Source: Arthrobacter sp. C2 (GTDB lineage Bacteria > Actinomycetota > Actinomycetes > Actinomycetales > Micrococcaceae). From it: a stretch of DNA of 64,000 nucleotides. The first letter of the stretch is position 1. Every line of letters starts with the position of its first letter. The stretch lies in contig CP042428.1 in assembly GCA_024207135.1 (NCBI GenBank), positions 2,294,001-2,358,000 of the forward strand, in the 5' to 3' direction. Positions 8,942 to 17,344 of the stretch are shown here, in pieces. The position numbers were made by a program, and so were the translations under genes. Below the pieces are notes generated by a model that was not told the origin of the DNA, did no database searches, and saw nothing but the letters and a program-made list of their open reading frames with translations.

Positions 8942-8987
8942 TTGTGTAACGGTCATTCCAGTATATATTGGAACGAGCGTTACACAA
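8942..8987. promoter_or_regulatory. Symmetric operator for the divergent TetR gene
   Basis: The arms TTGTGTAACG (8942-8951) and CGTTACACAA (8978-8987) are perfect inverted repeats. A second inner pair, TTCCA (8956-8960) and TGGAA (8969-8973), shares the same centre at 8964.5. The core TATATAT between them could include a -10 element. Nested half-sites on one axis fit binding by one or two TetR dimers. Confidence 0.8.
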
Positions 8988-9015
8988 TCACTCATTCAAC
9001 CTAGGGGCGCACCAG

Positions 9016-9405
9016 ATGCTGCTGACAACCATGATTTTCTCCGGACTGGCCGCGGCAATCCATGTGTACATCTTTGTATTGGAGTCCCTGCGCTGGGACC
9101 TCCCCTCCACACGCAAGGCGTTCGGCATCAAAACGGACGCCGAGGCAAGCGCGACCAAGCCGCTGGCCTTCAACCAGGGGTTCTACAACTTGTTCCTGGC
9201 CGTTCTCACGGTCCTCGGCATGGTTCTGGTGATTGCTTCGTCCACGACCGTCGGAGCCACGTTGATCTTTGCAGGCACCGGCTCGATGGCGGCAGCGGGG
9301 ATGGTCCTGCTCTTTTCCTCGCCCAAGCTTGCCCGCGCGGCGATCCTCCAGCTCACGGCTCCCACCCTGGCCATCATTTTTGGCCTGTTTGCCTTCGCCC
9401 GCTAA
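9016..9405 (+). CDS. DUF1304 family membrane protein
   Basis: The 129-residue protein has four hydrophobic segments and the DUF1304 signature: HVYIFVLES near the N terminus, then FGI and NQGFYNLFLA. It is an integral membrane protein of unknown function, often found near electrophile- or solvent-responsive regulators. ATG 9016 is preferred over an in-frame ATG at 8968, which lies inside the operator. GGGG lies upstream at the normal distance. The gene is followed after 39 bases by a CurA-type reductase, and the pair is probably one transcript controlled by the divergent TetR protein. Confidence 0.85.
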   Translation: MLLTTMIFSGLAAAIHVYIFVLESLRWDLPSTRKAFGIKTDAEASATKPLAFNQGFYNLFLAVLTVLGMVLVIASSTTVGATLIFAGTGSMAAAGMVLLFSSPKLARAAILQLTAPTLAIIFGLFAFAR

Positions 9406-9444
9406 GTCCCCCCAAATTCCTCTCTGCATAGGAGCCTCGATTAC

Positions 9445-10455
9445 ATGTCCACTTCCACCAGCACCCAGATCCACCTCGCCAGCCGCCCCACCGGGTGGCC
9501 TACGGACTCGAACTTCTCCACCGTCACGGTGGAACTGCCCGACCTCGCCGAGGGCGAGATCCGGGTGGCCAACGAGTTCATTTCCGTTGACCCTTATATG
9601 CGCGGGCGCATGAACGACACCAAGTCATACGCTGCGCCGTATGCCCTCGACGAAGTCATGACGGGTGGAGCGGTAGGCCGCGTGGTCGAATCCCGCGCCG
9701 AGGGATTCAGCATCGGCGATCCGGTGCTTCACCAACTGGGATGGCGGGACCGCTCCCAGGCCGGGGCAGGCAACTTCCGCGTGGTCCAGGACATTCCCGG
9801 CCTGCCGCTGTCGGCCTACCTCGGCATTCTGGGCATGACGGCCTTCACCGCCTATATCGGGTTGACCGAAATCGCTGGCCTCAAGGACGGCGACACGGTC
9901 TTCATTTCCGGCGCAGCCGGGGCCGTCGGCAGCGCGGCAGGCCAGATTGCCCGCCTCAAGGGCGCCAAGCGTGTCATCGGCTCCGCCGGCAGCGCGGCCA
10001 AGGTCGATCTGCTGACCGAAAAGTACGGCTACGACGCCGCCTTCAACTACAAGGACGGACCGGTCCGCGGGCAGTTGCACGAAGCGGCGCCCGAAGGCAT
10101 CGACGTGTATTTCGACAACGTGGGTGGTGAACACCTGGAGGCTGCACTGGATGCGTTCAACCCCGGCGGCCGGGGCGCCTTGTGCGGGGCCATCTCCGTC
10201 TACAACGCGACAGAGGCCCCCGCGGGTCCGCGAAACATGAGCAACATGGTTACCCGGGGACTAACCCTCAAGGGATTCACCGTGGGGAACTATGCCGAAC
10301 ACTACCCGGCGTTCATGACCGACATGTCCGAATGGATTGCGCAGGGGAAGATCGTCTTCGACGAGACCGTCGTCGAGGGCCTGGACAACGCGGTGCAGGG
10401 GTTCCTGGACCTCATGCGCGGCGCCAACACCGGCAAGATGGTCATCAAACTCTGA
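9445..10455 (+). CDS. NADP-dependent oxidoreductase (CurA/YncB, zinc-less MDR)
   Basis: The 336-residue enzyme belongs to the leukotriene B4 12-hydroxydehydrogenase-like branch of medium-chain reductases. It has the SVDPYMRGRM segment near residue 50, the GMTAFTAY helix, the nucleotide-binding loop GAAGAVGSAAGQIARLKGA (about 155-173), and YFDNVGG. No structural or catalytic zinc ligands are apparent. The family reduces the C=C bond of alpha,beta-unsaturated carbonyl compounds with NADPH, for example curcumin or 2-alkenals. It follows the DUF1304 gene and probably detoxifies an electrophile sensed by the divergent TetR protein. A palindromic hairpin overlaps the stop. Confidence 0.9.
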   Translation: MSTSTSTQIHLASRPTGWPTDSNFSTVTVELPDLAEGEIRVANEFISVDPYMRGRMNDTKSYAAPYALDEVMTGGAVGRVVESRAEGFSIGDPVLHQLGWRDRSQAGAGNFRVVQDIPGLPLSAYLGILGMTAFTAYIGLTEIAGLKDGDTVFISGAAGAVGSAAGQIARLKGAKRVIGSAGSAAKVDLLTEKYGYDAAFNYKDGPVRGQLHEAAPEGIDVYFDNVGGEHLEAALDAFNPGGRGALCGAISVYNATEAPAGPRNMSNMVTRGLTLKGFTVGNYAEHYPAFMTDMSEWIAQGKIVFDETVVEGLDNAVQGFLDLMRGANTGKMVIKL

Positions 10456-10474
10456 GCGGCGCCGGCGCCGCTCA
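10453..10474. terminator. Bidirectional terminator overlapping both stop codons
   Basis: TGAGCGGCGCC and GGCGCCGCTCA form a perfect 22-base palindrome that contains the TGA of the reductase gene and, on the other strand, the TGA of the FadR-type gene. The two genes converge here with overlapping ends. Confidence 0.7.
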
Positions 10475-11206
10475 GAGCTGCCTGGACTCCGTGTAGAACC
10501 ACTCGATGTGCTCGCGCAGGAGCCTGGCGGCCAGCGGGCCGTCACCGTCCGCAACCGCCTGGTGGATGCCGTGGTGTTGGGCTCGAAGGACCTTGGCGAT
10601 CTTCTGCCAGGCGGCGTCGCTGGCCACGGACTCGCTGACGTAGTCGCTGATCGACAGGCGCAGCGATTCCATCATGGCCTCGATGACGGCGTTGCCGGCA
10701 AGCGATGAGAGCAGCACATGGAATTGGGAGTCGAGGTCGTGGAATTCCTCGCGGTCAAGGCCCGGCACGTCCATGGCCTCAAGCAGCTCGGCGGTCCGCC
10801 GCAACACCGCGGCGCTGCGTTCGGGGTCGCTGGCCAGGTCGGCGGACTCGGCCGCCCAGGTTTCCAGCAGGATTCGGGATTCGACGATGTCGGCAACGGA
10901 AAGCTGGCGCGAGGCAACATGAAGCCGCAGTGTCGCCGACAGTCCCACCGCGGGATCGGAAATGACGACGGCGCCGGAGTTGGGCCCGGACCCGGTGGAA
11001 GTGCGCACCATGCCCATGGCATCGAGGATGCGGATGGCATCCCTGACCGATGCCCGGGAAATGCCGTGGGTTTCGGCCAACGAGCGTTCGCCGGGCAACT
11101 GGTCGCCGATCTTGAGCTTTCCCGAGCGAAGGTCGGCCTCGATGGTGGTTAGGACCGTCTCGTAGGCCCGGGCCGGCTGCGGCGAATTCCTGGTTGTGCT
11201 TTTCAC
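10472..11206 (-). CDS. lldR: FadR-family GntR regulator of lactate genes (LldR-like)
   Basis: The 244-residue protein has a GntR winged helix (GDQLPGERSLAETHGISRAS, then VRDAIRILDAMG at about 35-66) and an all-helical FCD ligand domain (about 95-225) with the metal/acid-binding pattern of FadR-type regulators. The start is GTG 11206. It lies downstream of the lactate permease gene on the same strand. Three TGGTNNNACCA sites, the motif known for LldR-type FadR proteins, occur in the divergent lctP/lutABC promoter region, which points to lactate-responsive repression. The name is inferred from family plus context. Hairpins separate it from lctP, so it may have its own promoter. Confidence 0.82.
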   Translation of the reverse strand: MKSTTRNSPQPARAYETVLTTIEADLRSGKLKIGDQLPGERSLAETHGISRASVRDAIRILDAMGMVRTSTGSGPNSGAVVISDPAVGLSATLRLHVASRQLSVADIVESRILLETWAAESADLASDPERSAAVLRRTAELLEAMDVPGLDREEFHDLDSQFHVLLSSLAGNAVIEAMMESLRLSISDYVSESVASDAAWQKIAKVLRAQHHGIHQAVADGDGPLAARLLREHIEWFYTESRQL

Positions 11207-11298
11207 TGCTTCTTGTCCCCATGGTTATTGCTCATGTTTGGCCCCTTGGCCAATCAACGAATCATCCAAGCCTAATGGGTTGCGAAGCCGGACGCGCC

Positions 11299-11359
11299 CC
11301 CGTGGATCGGCGATACTCCTCGCCGATCCACGGGACCGCTTGCCGGCCGTCGCGGCCGG
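11299..11359 (-). terminator. Two hairpins downstream of lctP
   Basis: A 15-bp perfect stem (11299-11313 with 11320-11334) and a smaller one (CCGGCC 11343-11348 with GGCCGG 11354-11359) lie just after the lactate permease stop. Neither has a T run. They probably end or attenuate lctP transcription ahead of the regulator gene. Confidence 0.6.
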
Positions 11360-11375
11360 TCTTGCCGCGTCCGCT

Positions 11376-13115
11376 TTAAGGGGTCGGCAACATCCAGCCC
11401 AGGATCGGCGTGGACTGCAGGTACACCAGCACGCACAGCACCAGAAGCATGCCCACGGACCAGCCGGCGACCTTCTTCAGGATGACCGATTCCTTGCCTT
11501 CCATGCCCACCGCGGTGGCGGCGATGGCCAGGTTCTGCGGGGAAATCAGCTTGCCGACGACACCGCCAGAGGTGTTGGCGGCGACCAGCAGGTTCGGATC
11601 GATTCCGGCGTTGATGCCGGCAGTCTGCTGCAGCTTCGCGAACAGGGCATTGGCCGAGGTGTCGGAACCGGTGACGGCAGTGCCGATCCAGCCCAGGATC
11701 GGGGACAGGAACGCGAAGAAGGCGCCGGTTCCCGCGAGCCAGGTGCCGATGGTGATGGTCTGGCCCGACAGGTTCATGACATAGGCCAGGGCCAGGACGG
11801 AAAGGATTGTGGTGGCGGCCCAGCGCATGTTGTAGATCGTGCGCCCGATTTCCAGGACGGCATCCGACACCTTGATCTTGTACTTGCCGCCTGCGTCGTT
11901 CAGCGAATAGACGATCGCGACAATCAGGCCGGTGAACAGCAACAGGGTTCCGGGATTGGAAAGCCACTGGAAGTTGTAGATCGTCGAGGAAACAGGGTTT
12001 CCTTCGCCGTCAAGCACGTGGCCGTAGAGCATGGGCCACTTGATCTTGACATCGGTGGCGGCCAGCGCGCCCGGGACGTTCACGCCCAGCTTCCAGAGCT
12101 TGGCAATGCCGAAGACGACGATGACCAGCAGGTAGGGGAAGAGCGCCAGGAAGGTCGGGCCCGCGTGAAGTTTTTGTTCGTGTCCGTGGTAGGCGGTGGC
12201 CGAACCGGAGACGGCCTTGCCGCCGTCGCCTGCTTGATCCGCGCCCTGGGCAGCTTCGCCCACAAGAACGCGGGCGCGTGCCTCGTCGCGGCCCTTCGGG
12301 GTCCAGAACCGCAGGAAGATTACCGCTGCTCCCAGACCTGCCAGCGACGCGACGATGTCGGTGAGTTCATAGGAGAAGTAGGTGGCGCAGAGAAACTGCG
12401 CGACGGCGAAGGAGCCGCCGATGACCAGCGCTGCGGGCCAGACTTCCTTGACGCCGCGTTTTCCGTCGAGGATGAACAGCAGCAGGGTTGGGACGAAGAT
12501 GGCCAGCAGCGGTGCCTGGTGGCCGACGATGGCACCGATGTGGTTGGCGTCCAATCCTGTCAGGCCGGCGGCGGTGGTGATGGGAATGGCCACGGCGCCG
12601 AAAGCGACGGGGGCGGTGTTGGCTACCAGGACCGCGGCAGCGGCACGCAGCGGGGCCATGCCCAGGGCCAGGAGCATCGTGGCGGTGATGGCCACCGGAG
12701 CGCCGAACCCTGCCAGCGCTTCGAGCAGGCCGCCGAAGCAGAAGGCGATCAGGATGGACTGGATGCGCACATCCCCGCCGCCGATCACGTCGAAGACGCG
12801 GCGCAGGTCCTCGAACCGCCCGGAGACGACGGTGACCTGATAGAGCCAGATCGCCATGATGACGATCCAGACTACGGGGAAGGCGCCAAAGACCGCACCC
12901 ATGACCCCTGACATCAGGGCCATGCCCGCCGGCATCTTGAAGACAAAGATGGCGACCAAGATGGCAACGAGCAATGAGGCCAGGCCGGAGACGTGCGCCT
13001 TGGCCTTGACCACGGCCAGCATGATGAAGAACGTCAACAACGGCAACAGGGAAATGATGGCGGAAAGCGCAATGCTTCCGGCCAGCGGATCTGTGGATGG
13101 TGTGAAAGTGTCCAC
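11376..13115 (-). CDS. lctP: L-lactate permease
   Basis: The 579-residue polytopic protein matches the LctP/GlcA family of lactate/glycolate proton symporters. Family segments include GGLLEALAGFGAPVAITATM, NTAPVAFGAVAIPI and, near the C terminus, TGSDTSANALFAKLQ. About a dozen membrane helices are interrupted by a polar cytoplasmic loop around residues 280-320. The start is GTG 13115 with GAAGGAC upstream. It is divergent from lutABC, which oxidises lactate, and is preceded by two LldR-type operator sites. Uptake and oxidation of lactate are therefore probably co-regulated. Confidence 0.93.
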   Translation of the reverse strand: MDTFTPSTDPLAGSIALSAIISLLPLLTFFIMLAVVKAKAHVSGLASLLVAILVAIFVFKMPAGMALMSGVMGAVFGAFPVVWIVIMAIWLYQVTVVSGRFEDLRRVFDVIGGGDVRIQSILIAFCFGGLLEALAGFGAPVAITATMLLALGMAPLRAAAAVLVANTAPVAFGAVAIPITTAAGLTGLDANHIGAIVGHQAPLLAIFVPTLLLFILDGKRGVKEVWPAALVIGGSFAVAQFLCATYFSYELTDIVASLAGLGAAVIFLRFWTPKGRDEARARVLVGEAAQGADQAGDGGKAVSGSATAYHGHEQKLHAGPTFLALFPYLLVIVVFGIAKLWKLGVNVPGALAATDVKIKWPMLYGHVLDGEGNPVSSTIYNFQWLSNPGTLLLFTGLIVAIVYSLNDAGGKYKIKVSDAVLEIGRTIYNMRWAATTILSVLALAYVMNLSGQTITIGTWLAGTGAFFAFLSPILGWIGTAVTGSDTSANALFAKLQQTAGINAGIDPNLLVAANTSGGVVGKLISPQNLAIAATAVGMEGKESVILKKVAGWSVGMLLVLCVLVYLQSTPILGWMLPTP

Positions 13116-13182
13116 TGGGCGTCCTTCGCGTTGGGAGTGGAGCGCGGATAAGGGGTTTGCGGTGGATGCCTGTAGACATCCG

Positions 13183-13207
13183 TGGTCGGACCACTATGGT
13201 CCGACCA
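13183..13207 (-). promoter_or_regulatory. Pair of LldR-type operators upstream of lctP
   Basis: TGGTCGGACCA (13183-13193) and TGGTCCGACCA (13197-13207) are two copies of the FadR-family TGGTNNNACCA motif, three bases apart. Together they form a larger inverted repeat. They lie about 70 bases upstream of the lctP start codon. Confidence 0.8.
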
Positions 13208-13277
13208 CAACAGCATAACCCAGGATCCGGCCCGATGGTGAGTGGTGTCACAGAAATTTTTCGCCATGCGCACTCGC

Positions 13278-13316
13278 TGGACGTGGGCCCGATCACGCCA
13301 TAGTATGGTCAGACCA
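13278..13316 (+). promoter_or_regulatory. lutABC promoter with LldR-type operator
   Basis: TGGACG (13278-13283), a 17-base spacer and TAGTAT (13301-13306) form a plausible promoter. TGGTCAGACCA (13306-13316) begins at the last base of the -10 hexamer and would cover the transcription start, so bound repressor should block initiation. The lutA start follows 39 bases later. Confidence 0.72.
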
Positions 13317-13355
13317 CATCATATCCTCGGCACAGCACGCCGGAAGGGCCATTGA

Positions 13356-14153
13356 ATGAAAATCGCACTTTTCGCCACCTGCATCGTTGATGCCATGTAC
13401 CCGCAAACCGCTCGTGCCACGGTCAAGATCCTTGAACGACTGGGCCACGAGGTCATCTTCCCCTCCGGCCAGGCATGCTGCGGCCAGATGCACATCAACT
13501 CCGGTTACATGGACGAGGCACTTCCGGTGGTGGCCAACCACGTGGCGGCCTTCGAGGCCGAAACCTACGACGTTGCGGTTGCACCGTCCGGGTCCTGCGT
13601 AGCCTCGGTCAAGCACCAGCACCCCATCCTTGCCGAACGCTGCGGCGACGCCGCGCTGAAGGCACGTGCCGAGGCCGTGGGCGCCAAGACCTACGAACTC
13701 TCCCAGCTTTTGGTCGACGTCCTGGGCGTCACCAATGCCGCCGAACAGCTCGGTTCGCACTTTGCGCACAAGGTCACCTACCACCCCTCCTGCCACGGCA
13801 TGCGCTCGCTGCACCTGGGCGACCGCCAGCTGGACCTGCTCAAGAGTGTCGGCGGCATCGAGGTTGCCGACCTGCCCGAGGCCGACCAGTGCTGCGGGTT
13901 CGGCGGAACCTTCTCCATGAAGAACGCCGACGTGTCCTCGGCGATGCTCGAGGACAAGGCCAAGAACATCGAATCAACCGGCGCCTCGCTGTGCTCCGGC
14001 GGAGACGCCTCCTGCCTCATGCACATCGGCGGCGGGCTCTCGCGCACCAAGTCCAACACCACCACTCTTCACTTTGCCGAGATCCTGGCCAGCACCATGG
14101 CCGAACCTGTCTCCGTGACGGGCGAGGTATTCGTAGGAAAGGGAGGCAAGTAA
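13356..14153 (+). CDS. lutA: Lactate utilization protein A, (Fe-S)-binding
   Basis: The 265-residue protein is a LutA/GlpC-type cysteine-rich protein with two CCG-domain motifs: ACCGQ at residues 40-44 and QCCGFGG at 178-184. Supporting cysteines are C81 and C146. LutA works with LutB and LutC in the cytoplasm as a nonflavin complex oxidising L-lactate to pyruvate. The ATG at 13356 is preceded by GGAAGGG. The stop codon TAA directly abuts the ATG of lutB, so the three genes are one operon. Regulation by an LldR-type protein is indicated by an operator overlapping the promoter. Confidence 0.93.
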   Translation: MKIALFATCIVDAMYPQTARATVKILERLGHEVIFPSGQACCGQMHINSGYMDEALPVVANHVAAFEAETYDVAVAPSGSCVASVKHQHPILAERCGDAALKARAEAVGAKTYELSQLLVDVLGVTNAAEQLGSHFAHKVTYHPSCHGMRSLHLGDRQLDLLKSVGGIEVADLPEADQCCGFGGTFSMKNADVSSAMLEDKAKNIESTGASLCSGGDASCLMHIGGGLSRTKSNTTTLHFAEILASTMAEPVSVTGEVFVGKGGK

Positions 14154-15659
14154 ATGAGCAACGTCTTCATGGGAATGCCGAGCCTTCCGGTTTTCGGCGA
14201 CGGCAACCTGCACATCGACGAGCCGTTCCCGGCCGCGGCGCACCGCGAACTGGGCAACACCCAGATGCGCGCCAACCTGCGCCACGCGACCCACACCATC
14301 CGCGACAAGCGCCTCAAGGTCGTGGGCGAACTTCCCGACTGGGAGGAATTGCGCGATGCCGGAGCGGCAACCAAGAACCTGGTCATGGCGAACCTGCCGG
14401 CCCTGCTTGAGGAGTTCGAAAAGAACTTCACCGCCCGCGGCGGAATCATCCACTGGGCCCGCGATGCCGACGAGGCCAACCGCATCGTCTCGGACCTGAT
14501 CAAGGAACAGGACACCGACGAGGTCGTCAAGGTCAAGTCCATGGCCACCCAGGAGATCGGGCTCAACGAGTACCTCGAGGAGCAGGGCATCTCCGCCTTC
14601 GAGACCGACCTGGCCGAGCTGATCGTCCAGCTGGGCCACGACAAGCCCAGCCACATCCTGGTCCCGGCCATCCACAAGAACCGCAGCGAGGTGCGTGACA
14701 TCTTCCTGGCGGAAATGCCGAATGTGGACCCGAACCTGACCGACGAGCCGCGCCTGCTGGCCATGGCCGCGCGCGAGCACCTGCGCCGCAAGTTCCTCTC
14801 CGCCAAGGTCGCGGTCTCCGGGGCCAACTTCGCCCTGGCCGACTCCGGCACGCTGGCGGTCGTCGAGTCCGAGGGCAACGGGCGCATGTGCCTGACCCTG
14901 CCCGAAACGCTGATCACCGTCATGGGCATCGAGAAGCTGCTGCCGGGCAAGGAGGACCTCGAGGTCTTCATGCAGCTGCTGCCGCGCTCCTCCACCGGCG
15001 AGCGCATGAACCCGTACACCTCCCTGTGGACGGGCGTCACCGAGGGCGACGGACCACAGAACGTGCACCTGGTGATGCTGGACAACGGCCGCACCGCCGC
15101 ACTGGCCGACAAGTACGGGCGCACCGCGCTGAACTGCATCCGCTGCTCGGCCTGCATGAACGTGTGCCCGGTCTACGAGCGCACGGGCGGCCACGCCTAC
15201 GGCTCGACGTACCCGGGACCCATCGGCGCGATCCTCACCCCGCTGCTCACCGGCATCAAGTCCGAGGAGAACAGCTCGCTGCCCTACGCTTCCTCGCTCT
15301 GCGGTGCCTGCTTCGACGCCTGCCCGGTGAAGATCAACATCCCCGAAATCCTGGTGCACCTGCGCGGCGAGGACGTGGATTCCAAGCGCGGCGAGAAAAA
15401 GCTGCCCAGCCAGATGGACCTGATGATGAAGGGTGCCCAGTGGGCCTTCTCCTCCGGAAAGCACCTGGGCCTGCTGGAAAAGGGCCTGCCCCTGGGCAAG
15501 CTCGCCGCCGGACGCGACAAGAAGATCAAGCGGCTTCCGGGAATCGCCGCAGGCTGGACCCGGTCCCGCGACATCCCCGCTCCCCCGACGCAGTCCTTCC
15601 GCGACTGGTGGAAGAAAGACCACCGGCCCGCAGCAGCCACGACCGAGCAGGAGAAATAG
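14154..15659 (+). CDS. lutB: Lactate utilization protein B, iron-sulfur subunit
   Basis: The 501-residue protein has an N-terminal LUD domain and a ferredoxin-like region. The first cluster motif is C328-x2-C331-x2-C334-x3-C338-P; the second is C383-x2-C386-x3-C390-P. This is the LutB/YkgF layout with two [4Fe-4S] clusters, carrying electrons from lactate. The N-terminal part contains the characteristic HWARDADEAN and KSMATQEIGLN segments. The gene starts immediately after the lutA stop and ends five bases before lutC. No frameshift or missing ligand is seen. Confidence 0.94.
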   Translation: MSNVFMGMPSLPVFGDGNLHIDEPFPAAAHRELGNTQMRANLRHATHTIRDKRLKVVGELPDWEELRDAGAATKNLVMANLPALLEEFEKNFTARGGIIHWARDADEANRIVSDLIKEQDTDEVVKVKSMATQEIGLNEYLEEQGISAFETDLAELIVQLGHDKPSHILVPAIHKNRSEVRDIFLAEMPNVDPNLTDEPRLLAMAAREHLRRKFLSAKVAVSGANFALADSGTLAVVESEGNGRMCLTLPETLITVMGIEKLLPGKEDLEVFMQLLPRSSTGERMNPYTSLWTGVTEGDGPQNVHLVMLDNGRTAALADKYGRTALNCIRCSACMNVCPVYERTGGHAYGSTYPGPIGAILTPLLTGIKSEENSSLPYASSLCGACFDACPVKINIPEILVHLRGEDVDSKRGEKKLPSQMDLMMKGAQWAFSSGKHLGLLEKGLPLGKLAAGRDKKIKRLPGIAAGWTRSRDIPAPPTQSFRDWWKKDHRPAAATTEQEK

Positions 15660-15664
15660 CCACA

Positions 15665-16303
15665 ATGAGCGCCAAGGAAGAAATCCTCTCCCGCATCACC
15701 TCCGCCCTGCGCGATGCCCCGACGCCGGAGCCGATCCCCCGCGAGTACCGCACCACCTCGGACATGCCGCTGGCCGAGCTCATCGAACTGCTGGTCGACC
15801 GGCTCGAGGACTACAAGGCGCACGTCGACGTCGTGGATTCGGCGCAGCTTTCGGCAACGATTGCCGACCGGCTCAAGGACGCGACCAGCTTTGTGGTGCC
15901 GCACGGCATCGACGAGACCTGGCTGGCCGATGCCACGCCGGACGGCGACGCGCGCCGCCGCACCGACGCCCCCGGCGCGGTGCTGGGCATCCCGGAGCTG
16001 GATTCCACCGACGCGGTGCTGACTTCATCGGCCGTCTCCATTGCCGAGTCCGGCACCATCGTGCTTGACGGCACACCCGACCAGGGCCGCCGTGCGATCT
16101 CGCTGGTCCCGGACCACCACGTGTGCGTGGTTCCGGCGTCCACGATCGTGCGTCTGCTGCCCGAGGCCCTGCCGCGCATGGACATCACCCGTCCGCTGAC
16201 CTGGATCTCCGGGCCCAGCGCGACCAGCGACATCGAGCTCGAGCGCGTCGAGGGCGTGCACGGCCCGCGCCGGCTGGACGTCATCATCGTCAAGGGGCTG
16301 TAG
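15665..16303 (+). CDS. lutC: Lactate utilization protein C
   Basis: The 212-residue protein is a LUD-domain LutC/YkgG homologue. The conserved C-terminal stretch GPSATSDIELERVEGVHGPR is present, as is the SIAESGTIVLD segment. It is the third subunit of the lactate oxidation complex. I chose ATG 15665, five bases after the lutB stop; an in-frame open extension reaches far upstream inside lutB but is a shadow frame. A strong terminator follows, so the operon ends here. Confidence 0.93.
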   Translation: MSAKEEILSRITSALRDAPTPEPIPREYRTTSDMPLAELIELLVDRLEDYKAHVDVVDSAQLSATIADRLKDATSFVVPHGIDETWLADATPDGDARRRTDAPGAVLGIPELDSTDAVLTSSAVSIAESGTIVLDGTPDQGRRAISLVPDHHVCVVPASTIVRLLPEALPRMDITRPLTWISGPSATSDIELERVEGVHGPRRLDVIIVKGL

Positions 16304-16318
16304 GCTCCACCACACACT

Positions 16319-16366
16319 CCAAGAGGTGGCCCCCGGGTGGTTCCGGGGGCCACCTCTTGGCCTTTT
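16319..16366 (+). terminator. Terminator of lutABC
   Basis: Eighteen-base arms (16319-16336 and 16343-16360) pair perfectly around a 6-base loop and are followed by CCTTTT. This is one of the clearest terminators in the window. Confidence 0.92.
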
Positions 16367-16528
16367 CCGCACGGTCGCGCGAGCCGGCGCCCGCCGATCA
16401 CTCCCTTCCCGATGGCCTTGGTGGCCGCGTCGGCCCCGGCCCGGGTGGGCGTCACGTCCGCGATCGCGGATCCAGCGCCGGCTTCACCCGGTCACACGTC
16501 CTGTCAATCGTGGGTTCGGATCCTGCAG

Positions 16529-17344
16529 CTAGGCTCCCCCGACATCGCGGCGGCGCAGCGCGAAGACGGCGAGCGCAACGAAAAGCATGTTCAGGCCCGC
16601 CAGTCCCCACAACGCGCTCCAGTCCACGCCGTTGGCCACGGGCTGCCCGCCGAGCGCCCAGTGGTACGGGGAGAAGGCGTGCATCCACTGCAGGTCCTCG
16701 CCCTGGTTGCCCAGCGCGTTGAGCATGTAACCCCCGACCGCCACCAGGGCGCCGGCCGCTGTTCCGTGGGTCCGGTGCCCACCCGCGGCCCCGCCCAGCA
16801 GCGCCGCGGTGCCGCCGAGCAGGACCAGCAGCAGGAATTGCGCCACCGCCTGGAAGAGCGTTCCGGCGTCAAGTCCCAGCTCCGAGGGCCCGTTCAGCGC
16901 CAGCACCCCCGCATAGATCACCGCCATCAGGAAGGCCATGCGCAGCAGCAGCGCCAGGGACCGTTCCAGGACCACCTGGGTGCGCGTCACCCCGTGGGCG
17001 AGCGTGAGCTCGAGCAGGCCAGCATCCTCGTCCTCGCCGATGGCTGCCGCCCCGGTGCCGATGGCCACGGCCGAGGAGAGCATGAATCCCAGCAGGCCGA
17101 AGAAGGTCGCCTGGGCGTATCCGGCGCCCGTCGCGATCTGGTCGTAGTTCAGCGCCCGGATCAGCTCCTCGGGCAGGGAGGCGAGCAGTTTCGCCATGTC
17201 CGGGCCGGCCATGGACGGGTAGAGCGGAAGGTAGAGCGCCAGCACGGACAGGAGCACCAGGGCCCAGATGAGCGTGGAACGCCAGGTGTCCAGCAGCGCC
17301 TTGCCCGTCAGCGGAAGGAACGGGCGGCGGGCGGCGGGCGTCAT
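16529..17344 (-). CDS. ABC transporter permease (ABC-2 type exporter)
   Basis: The 271-residue protein has about six hydrophobic segments. It has a cytoplasmic start (LTGKALLDTWRSTLIWALV), a large extracytoplasmic loop after helix 1, and a cytoplasmic EDEDAGLLELTLAHGVTRTQ segment typical of ABC-2 permeases that pair with separate ATPases. Its ATG overlaps the stop of the upstream ATPase gene by four bases (ATGA), indicating translational coupling. The pair resembles actinobacterial drug or lipid exporters of unassigned substrate. Half-size exporters usually dimerise. Confidence 0.85.
   Translation of the reverse strand: MTPAARRPFLPLTGKALLDTWRSTLIWALVLLSVLALYLPLYPSMAGPDMAKLLASLPEELIRALNYDQIATGAGYAQATFFGLLGFMLSSAVAIGTGAAAIGEDEDAGLLELTLAHGVTRTQVVLERSLALLLRMAFLMAVIYAGVLALNGPSELGLDAGTLFQAVAQFLLLVLLGGTAALLGGAAGGHRTHGTAAGALVAVGGYMLNALGNQGEDLQWMHAFSPYHWALGGQPVANGVDWSALWGLAGLNMLFVALAVFALRRRDVGGA

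Noticed and set aside
16500-16530. GGGTTCGGATCC as a tRNA T-arm
   Set aside because: No matching acceptor, D or anticodon arms could be built around it; it lies near a permease 3' end.
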